Source: Amyelois transitella (taxonomy: Eukaryota; Arthropoda; Insecta; Lepidoptera; Pyralidae). Taken from it: a stretch of 64,000 nucleotides of DNA. Both the position numbers and the translations under genes were made by a program. The stretch is from positions 5,917,501 to 5,981,500 of the forward strand of contig NC_083510.1 in the NCBI RefSeq assembly GCF_032362555.1, written 5' to 3'. Under the pieces are notes generated by a model. It was not told the DNA's origin. It was given only the letters and a program-made list of their open reading frames with translations, and did no database searches. Shown one piece after another: positions 57,901-64,000 of this stretch (positions are counted from its first letter, which is position 1; each line of letters starts with the position of its first letter).

Positions 57901-58762
57901 ATTCGCAAGTATATCATTTACGGTGTCAAGGGTAGGTCTGTAAAATATTTAGTGAGTGTAAGATAAGTATGGAATAATTTTGATTCCCTATAAACAGTAT
58001 TTAAAATTAAACTGTTTGACTATCTTTAACTCGAGCACAAATTTTATAGATCGCCCAGGTCGGTCGTCACTTTCGCTACTTATTATGCGATCCCAGCTTT
58101 GTTTACATTGCGAAGTGCAACTCTAAAATTAACCTGTGAACGCCACCTGCCTGCTTGCGGTTATTTTTGTGCTTTCTTTAATTTTAGAACTAACATCCTA
58201 TTTACAGCAATTGAAACAAAAAGCTTGTGTAATTATTAATGGAGACGATGGAAAAAGTTGCACGGATGGAGAATTCATGCGCGTCCATATTTCCCATGTA
58301 GCTGGATGTTTTAATAAGTAAATCCTATTCAAATAATTTAAAAAAATAACCTTAGAAAGGCGTTCGTTGACACTAACATCAACTTATACTCGTACTTACT
58401 TATACGTATGAATACCATTTCGTTATCAGGGAAACTACACTAAAGTCCCCAAAACAATTGTAGCATAATAACTTATTGGATTTTTTAATAGGTCAACTTT
58501 TTACTAAATGATTAGTTGTATTAGAAGAATTTGTTATAAATTTTTTGTCAGTGTTTATTTAAACAAATAATTTACCTCTCTTCTTTTCATGTTTCCGGTT
58601 GTACTTTTCCTGCACTTCTTCTACCTTCCAATTTATTTATCTCTATATATGTAAACAGATTATGGCGCGTACGCGTCGAAGGAAAGCCGCGTGCGGCGTG
58701 CAATTGCACGACGAGAGCAGCGCGCCACCACGCCCGCCCCGCATCTCCAGCATCCGCCTACG
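54910..58762 (+). CDS. First two coding exons of a Tyr/His-rich, probably nuclear protein; continues right
   Basis: Exon 1 coding is 54910-55111, starting at an ATG in strong context (GCGCCATGG). It encodes MDCCNYGEYRGLAHGQ followed by Tyr/Pro/Ala- and His-rich sequence (YAPLPYAPYSQYYAP, PHHLHHNEHVMPM). Exon 2 is 58659-58762 (AAACAG acceptor, GTAAAT donor) and encodes YGAYASKESRVRRAIARREQRATTPAP. The phase fits only if exon 1 ends at G|GTTGGT, a weak donor; the split codon is then GAT (Asp). The basic stretch RVRRAIARREQR could be a nuclear localisation or DNA-contact region. The Tyr-rich low-complexity N-terminus resembles those of developmental transcription regulators. The remaining exons are not in the window and I do not recognise the family. 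High GC at codon third positions in both exons contrasts with the AT-rich intron. Confidence 0.6.
56591..56842 (-). repeat. SINE-like family A copy in the Tyr-rich gene intron
   Basis: ACATACATACATATAATCAC to GGTGCCGGGAACCACACGGC is a complete reverse copy with a small gap near GTTCAGCTTCAGC. Confidence 0.75.
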
Positions 58763-59317
58763 GTAAATATATTTTTTTTATTTTACCAATATAAGAACCT
58801 AATCCACATTGGATTATATTTATACATCCACTTGCCGCAACATATGTGTTTTTTACGATATTTTTCATTAGGTACCAGTGAACTGTACATCTATTTAAAA
58901 TGTGTTCTATACTGATAAAACTTTCTTGGGGTTGTCGTGAAATGACATTTTTCCAGTTTAAGCTAGTTTCTCACATTTCAAATTTAGAAAAATAAGTTTA
59001 GGCACTCTGTTTATTTAGTAGCATATACCGCCCTATAAACTAAATTCCATACATTTCGTTTATAACACATCAGCGAAACCACTTTCCCTCTCGTCATAAA
59101 TATATTCATGAGTCAAACTACAATCTAATAAATGGTGACGTCGCGTCACGTCATTCATAACTTTTGCTTTACGAGTTGTTATGTTCTCACTTGGCGTGCT
59201 TCGAAGCTTGCTTTAGGAAGCTCCGATCACACCGTAGCCATGCAATGTGAATCGATAATAACATTTAAATAAAATAATGACAGTAAAAAGTGTTATAAAT
59301 TGCAATTCATAACGGCA

Positions 59318-59406
59318 TCTGTTCCGCAGCGGTAGTGCGCTTGTCTGTGACCAGGGTTTAAATCACGGCTTGGGTCTTTATGTTTATCTATATAAGTATC
59401 TGTTAA
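59318..59406 (+). repeat. Deleted copy of the tRNA-derived SINE
   Basis: The A-box segment CCGCAGCGGTAGTGCGC and body GGGTCTTTATGTTTATCTA match the 5430 SINE, with the B-box region shortened. Confidence 0.65.
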
Positions 59407-59639
59407 TCGGGGCTTCGTGCAAATTTTCAGTTACAATGAATCCTTCATTAGGAAATTTCACCGTTCAAAATCACCGACATTGCGTGTCTATTTTATCTCC
59501 GTGGCACATTTCATTAAAATCGGTAAAGTAGTTAACTACTTAAACTAGCTACGAAACCTCAAATAACCTTACCCATACTGGACGGATGGATGCAGCTTCC
59601 TCACCATGTTTATCATCACCATAAGAGTATAATAATCAT

Positions 59640-59850
59640 AACTCACGAGGTTACCGCTATGTGGGATGTGGATTTCACGATCATTGTCCCGATGGTGGTA
59701 TCTGGGAATGGTCTAATAGCGAAGAGTCTCGACCAACATCTAAAGAGGCTAGCTAGCTAGATTTAGGGTCAGATACAGAAGGCAGTACTTTTGGACACGG
59801 CACGCATCGTCAGAAGGTTACTTGCTCTGCAGGCCTAACTACCGGTAGGT
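59640..59850 (+). pseudogene. LINE-derived fragment with conserved C-terminal coding block
   Basis: The frame reads VTAMWDVDFTIIVPMVVSGN, then GLIAKSLDQHLKRL, a stop at TAG, and QIQKAVLLDTARIVRRLLAL. This is a protein block repeated widely in insect genomes as the end of a non-LTR element ORF. A short deletion and stop between the halves mark it as a relic. Confidence 0.65.
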
Positions 59851-60859
59851 TAAGTCCAATTCCGCTGCTGGTAGACATCTAAATCTTTTTTTAAATGTTT
59901 CTATTTTAAAATTATTTTAAAATTAAAGTTTAAGTATAAAATTTAAATAAATCAGTGAATAATTTTTATTCATATAAAACATGGTGATCATGGCATCAGT
60001 TTCTCAAATATAGACTCTAGGAGTTAGTTAGTACATGGCCGAATTGAATTGAACTGTTTAAATATATAAACATACAAGACAATTTAAAGTTTCCATAATA
60101 ATCATAATAAGATCGATCAAAATCTGACAAAATCGCGATCACAATGTTTTCTAAACGTGAACGTTTTAAACGAAAAAAAAACATTTAAAAGATGATTCAA
60201 ATCAAACAGTAAGCAAATAAAAAAACAGCACACTAACAACATTTACTACAGAGATAATATGAATAAAGTTTTTATCCTGATTTGGGGATCAGATCAAAAG
60301 TGCCCGATCACTGCCACAAAAACTTGCTATCCACTCAAACAACATGGAAATATGTTCGTAAAGTAAAAAGGCTAGTTAAAGTTATCTAGGTCAGTGTCAG
60401 AGGACACCCGGCGTCCTCCCCAAACTTACAATAATATTCCAAAAGCAATCATACTGTACGGCAATAAAGTTTCTATTCGTTTAATACAAACCAGTAATAT
60501 GTACCAAACCAGTAGTATAACATTTAATAAAGTTAACAACTGTCATTCATTGCCTCATTTTCAAATTGTACCGAAAAGTTTGAGTTCAATGGTAGTGGTT
60601 AAATTAAATTGATCTGATTCGAGGTGTCGCCGTGTCGCCAATTTTAATTTGTACGTTTATCACATTTAAATCTTTTGCAGGGTAGACTAAAACAAAAGTC
60701 TCGAAAAAACTATATACTCGTAGGTCACGTTGGCATAAAGTTAGTATTTAGTTGTGATTAATTGTGTAGGTATCACCAATGTTACTTTTCGAGTCAACCA
60801 CAACGAATACTCAAATACTTAATAAACCGAGAGTCAACGACAAAAAGAACAAGAAATGG

Positions 60860-61210
60860 GATTGAATATTGATTAGACGGTGGACTCAAGTGTGAGCAGC
60901 CTCGCCGAATAATTGAGCCCGAAGTGGTATTATTACGGCGTCATATTACAAGACAAGTGAGCGGCACAAAGGCGCTAATGAGGGCGGGACGGGGGTGCGG
61001 GGTGTGGTGGTTGAAGGGAAGGGGGGTGTTGGTGGCCTGTGAAAGCTGTCAGCGCTTGATTTTTCCGAGTGTCGTGGGCGCCTGGCTGATCGATAAGTCA
61101 CGTGGCCCGCGCTCGCCACCGCTCGATAGTTAGCCTCCGCAAATCTCCCGCCACTAGTCTGCTGTCGCGCCGACCCATACGCTCCGCACAGCTACTTGCT
61201 GCAGTGTGGT
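60860..61210. promoter_or_regulatory. GC-rich, G-run-rich island right of the Tyr-rich gene's exon 2
   Basis: It has marked CpG and G-run content within AT-rich DNA. Four G-tracts within 21 bases (60982-61002) form a G-quadruplex motif, and a CACGTG-containing segment (AGTCACGTGGCCCGCG) lies about 100 bases on. It could be an alternative promoter or enhancer. No coding exon was found in it. Confidence 0.35.
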
Positions 61211-63044
61211 GCAAAAGAGAATGTTTATATGAAAATGTTGGATCAAATATTATTTAAGATTAATTTATTTTTTGATAATTAACTGATGTATCAACGCACA
61301 GCCCAAACTACAGGCTTTTAACATTATTACTTGGTTATACAAAATTGGTTCCTGATATGGGTGCACTAAGAGAGGATTTCCGTAATTCCCGCGAGATCGA
61401 AAAGAACAACCGCGGGTGTTCTCTAGTATTATTTTAACAGAATTTTAAATAAGTATTAAAGATTTAAAAACTTGTAACAAAATCACGATCTATATGCTAC
61501 GACTTTCGTAGTAATAGTTACGAATTGCTACGAAGTCGTAGCATACTCGTATATTATTTTTTATTATTTCATAGCAAATATTATGAAGATTGAATTACTT
61601 TTTTATTAATAAGGTTTGTTGTGTTATGTTGTATGTTTTTAAGGAAAATCTTTAGAACAAAACGCTTAAATTATTTGATTTATTGTTACCTTAAACTATA
61701 TCATCAGTGCCACGACGACGGGTTCTACAAATGTCGTAGCATAGTTCATGTTGAACAAAAAAGATTTTTGCAATTTCACTCTTTAATTCTTTATTCATAC
61801 GTTTCCTAAGGTATTTTAAAGTCATGTAAGTACATGACTTATGATGGATGCAGTTCCTGCAACGCGATGCACAGTGTCGGAACGGACATCGATCGCGTCC
61901 CCGCCCCGCTCTCGCCCGCTAAACATTAACACAGAATATAGAGAACACAGAATAGATTAGTGTATTGCAATTTATTATTCAACCCATTTTACTATGTGCA
62001 ACAAACAGATCATGCCGTAAAAAGGTTGAAATAAAAAGTGAAAATATTTATCAGAAAACACCATAACAAAAAATTGTTTTAATATTAACGAAACCAAGTG
62101 CATTTTAAAACGATTTTACAAGTCAGCAACCATACAATGATCAAACTGGAATAAACCAATATTATTCCATATCGGGATTTTTTTATTTTATTACCTATCC
62201 TGAATTGCATGTATAATCTCAAAATTGTAAATTAAAATACGCACTTCTTTTGTTTCAACTATGTTTGTTTTTAACATTTTGTCGGTGTCTTATTATGTAA
62301 AAATTATTTTATGTATTTAAGGAGGCTGAAGAGCCTTTGCATAACGGAATAAGCATTTTAGCTATAGTAAAAAAAATACTGTCTTAGTCAAGTGATGGAT
62401 ATGCTAGGAAATTATATTCATGTGAGTTCGAATGTTCCCTCTGTAATCATTTTTATTTGTGTTATTATCTCATACCCAGCTTATGTGCATCGCTCCATAC
62501 GAGACTCAGAATATCATGATTTATTCTATTATCGAAACGATCCTTTACAGAGTTCAGGAAGTTCAAGTACTTTGTGTAACAAGAGAATGCTCTACTTATT
62601 CATTCATATTCCAAGTAGACGGCTACGGCATATTGTTGTCTATTGTTATACGGACGAAAATAAACGATGATTATCACTATCTACGTCGAACAAAGCTAAA
62701 TAAACAATGTAAATATTGACATCGGTTTTATTAGAGTAGGTTAGTAACTACAGATAAACTATTTTTATAGTTCGTAAAGGTGACTTGTAAAATAGTTTAG
62801 TGCTGAATGAAAACAGTTCTAATTTATCTATTAGTTTAGGTGCAGACCATTAAATCCAAATCAATGGTTTTGAACTTCTTGTTACATTTCCACTGAATAA
62901 AGAGATAAATATATGTAAAGTACTTACTTAGTGTGATTTAAAAGATTGTGGCGAACTTGCACATTTTGCAAGGTAAACTCAGTTTTTTTTTGTGCTTGGA
63001 ATTCATACCTTGGGTTTACAAATTTGAAAATAGAGTGAAACAAA

Positions 63045-63165
63045 TAAATAATAAATATATGTATACGGGACATATTACACAGATTGAGTTAGCCTCGAAG
63101 TAAGTTCAAAACTTGTATTACGAGATTAATTGAACGATAGGTACAGGCCAATCAGAGAAAGTTTG
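63045..63165 (-). repeat. 3' part of the tRNA-derived SINE, minus orientation
   Basis: CGGGACATATTACACAG, GTTAGCCTCGAAGTAAGTTC and GGCCAATCAGAGAAAG are the reverse complement of the body and end of the 5430 copy. A further end fragment (ATACGGGATAAATTACACAG) is cut at the right edge, from about 63955. Confidence 0.65.
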
Positions 63166-64000
63166 TTTCTTATCATACGTAACTTTACATGTGAGTAAAA
63201 AAGGTTTTATTTAAGTGTTTATATCAAAAATTTCCTCAAATACAAAGGGGTTGAAAAGTTTCCATAATATAAAAGAAAGTCAGCGAATTCTTAATGTTTT
63301 CTTCATTTTTTCACCGTTACAATTCAAACCTTTAGAGGATTCTTGTTTCACTTTACTAATTTGCTTGGTTTCAACATTTGTAAAACAAGTAAAAGGAAAA
63401 CAAATTTCAAGTCTTTTATAGGCATAAAGTGTGTACTGAACTTTTTGATAATTTGTTTCAAATACGTGTGGCAATATTTTTTTATTGATTACCTACTTCG
63501 TAATACATTAAATCAATTAGATTATTGAGAGATTAATCTTTATCCATCTAAGTGTGGATTATTCCTAAAATGAATTTGATGCAGTTTGCAGAGAAACTAC
63601 TTTATACAAATGTACGTTCCGTTTGATAAAAAAGTCGCTAAAAACAGAGTTTTTAGAAAATTTAAACTCGAAAGAAATTAAACTGCGCTATAGAAAAAGT
63701 AGCAAAATTTCGAAGCACATATTCGCCACTTCCACCAACTTTTTAAGTACTATATAACAGCTACACAAACAAAAGGGATAGGTATCGACGCGAAGGGTAC
63801 AAGCCGTGAGGGAGTATTGTGCGCCGCGCCGTCACTAGCGTCTCACTTAGCCGTGATCGATACCACGACATACGTTTGCAACGCCGAATTCCATCAATAC
63901 TACTTTTTGATAAGAAAAAAAACTTTCCGCATTAAAGAGTTGTATGCAAAATAAAAAAATAAATATATACGGGATAAATTACACAGATTGTTATAAAAAT

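Noticed and set aside
58136..58321. 61-codon ORF with a hydrophobic start
   Set aside because: It begins at GTG rather than ATG and has no support as an exon of the Tyr-rich gene.
1..64000. CRISPR arrays, operons, ribosome binding sites, integrated viral genomes
   Set aside because: The window is eukaryotic nuclear DNA; the tandem motifs seen are microsatellite tails of retroelements, not direct repeats with spacers, and no viral gene set was found.

Overview
The window is AT-rich nuclear DNA of a moth or butterfly (Lepidoptera). The evidence is spliced GT-AG genes with insect-type proteins, an intact non-LTR retrotransposon, and many copies of short interspersed repeats with the TATG-type tails and tRNA-derived heads typical of lepidopteran genomes. 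There are no prokaryotic, organellar or viral genome features. All gene models below were built by hand from splice signals, reading phase and protein family similarity. No search could be run.

Left third (1-38 kb): three genes lie on the minus strand in tandem. (1) The 5' part of a C2-domain (synaptotagmin-like) protein at 217-4290, running off the left edge. (2) A complete 7-exon ODR4 gene at 6679-10660, encoding the ER membrane partner of the UFM1 protease UFSP2. Its first intron holds an internally deleted pogo/Tigger-like DNA transposon. (3) A complete 8-exon NudC gene at 12251-37829, a dynein/HSP90-linked CS-domain co-chaperone, whose fourth intron is about 21.2 kb long. Inside that intron, on the opposite strand, sits a separate small gene (21595-34180) with a TATA/initiator promoter. 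It encodes a Ser-rich, single-pass membrane protein that I do not recognise. This nested gene is the most interesting unannotated-looking locus here.

Middle (38-49 kb): about 1.35 kb from the NudC start codon, divergently oriented, is a complete 5-exon BTB/POZ plus two-C2H2-zinc-finger transcription factor gene (39177-42995). It is followed by a young, 5'-truncated non-LTR retrotransposon (44928-49090). This has an ORF1 C-terminus, an intact 1000-codon endonuclease/reverse transcriptase ORF2, and an unexplained 212-codon open frame between them that overlaps the ORF2 start.

Right part (49-64 kb): mostly repeats and intron or intergenic DNA. A GC-rich promoter/leader region at about 54.3-54.9 kb precedes the first two coding exons (54910-55111, 58659-58762) of a Tyr/His-rich, probably nuclear protein that continues beyond the right edge. 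A second GC- and G-run-rich island at about 60.9-61.2 kb may be regulatory.

Repeats: a roughly 260-bp SINE-like family (family A, at least 12 copies) shares its 3' end, including a small stem-loop and a TATG tail, with a LINE family (family B) whose reverse-transcriptase C-terminus is also present. This suggests a SINE/LINE mobilisation pair. There are also a tRNA-derived SINE, a 215-bp TA-flanked MITE with perfect terminal repeats, LINE 3' fragments, and several perfect hairpins.
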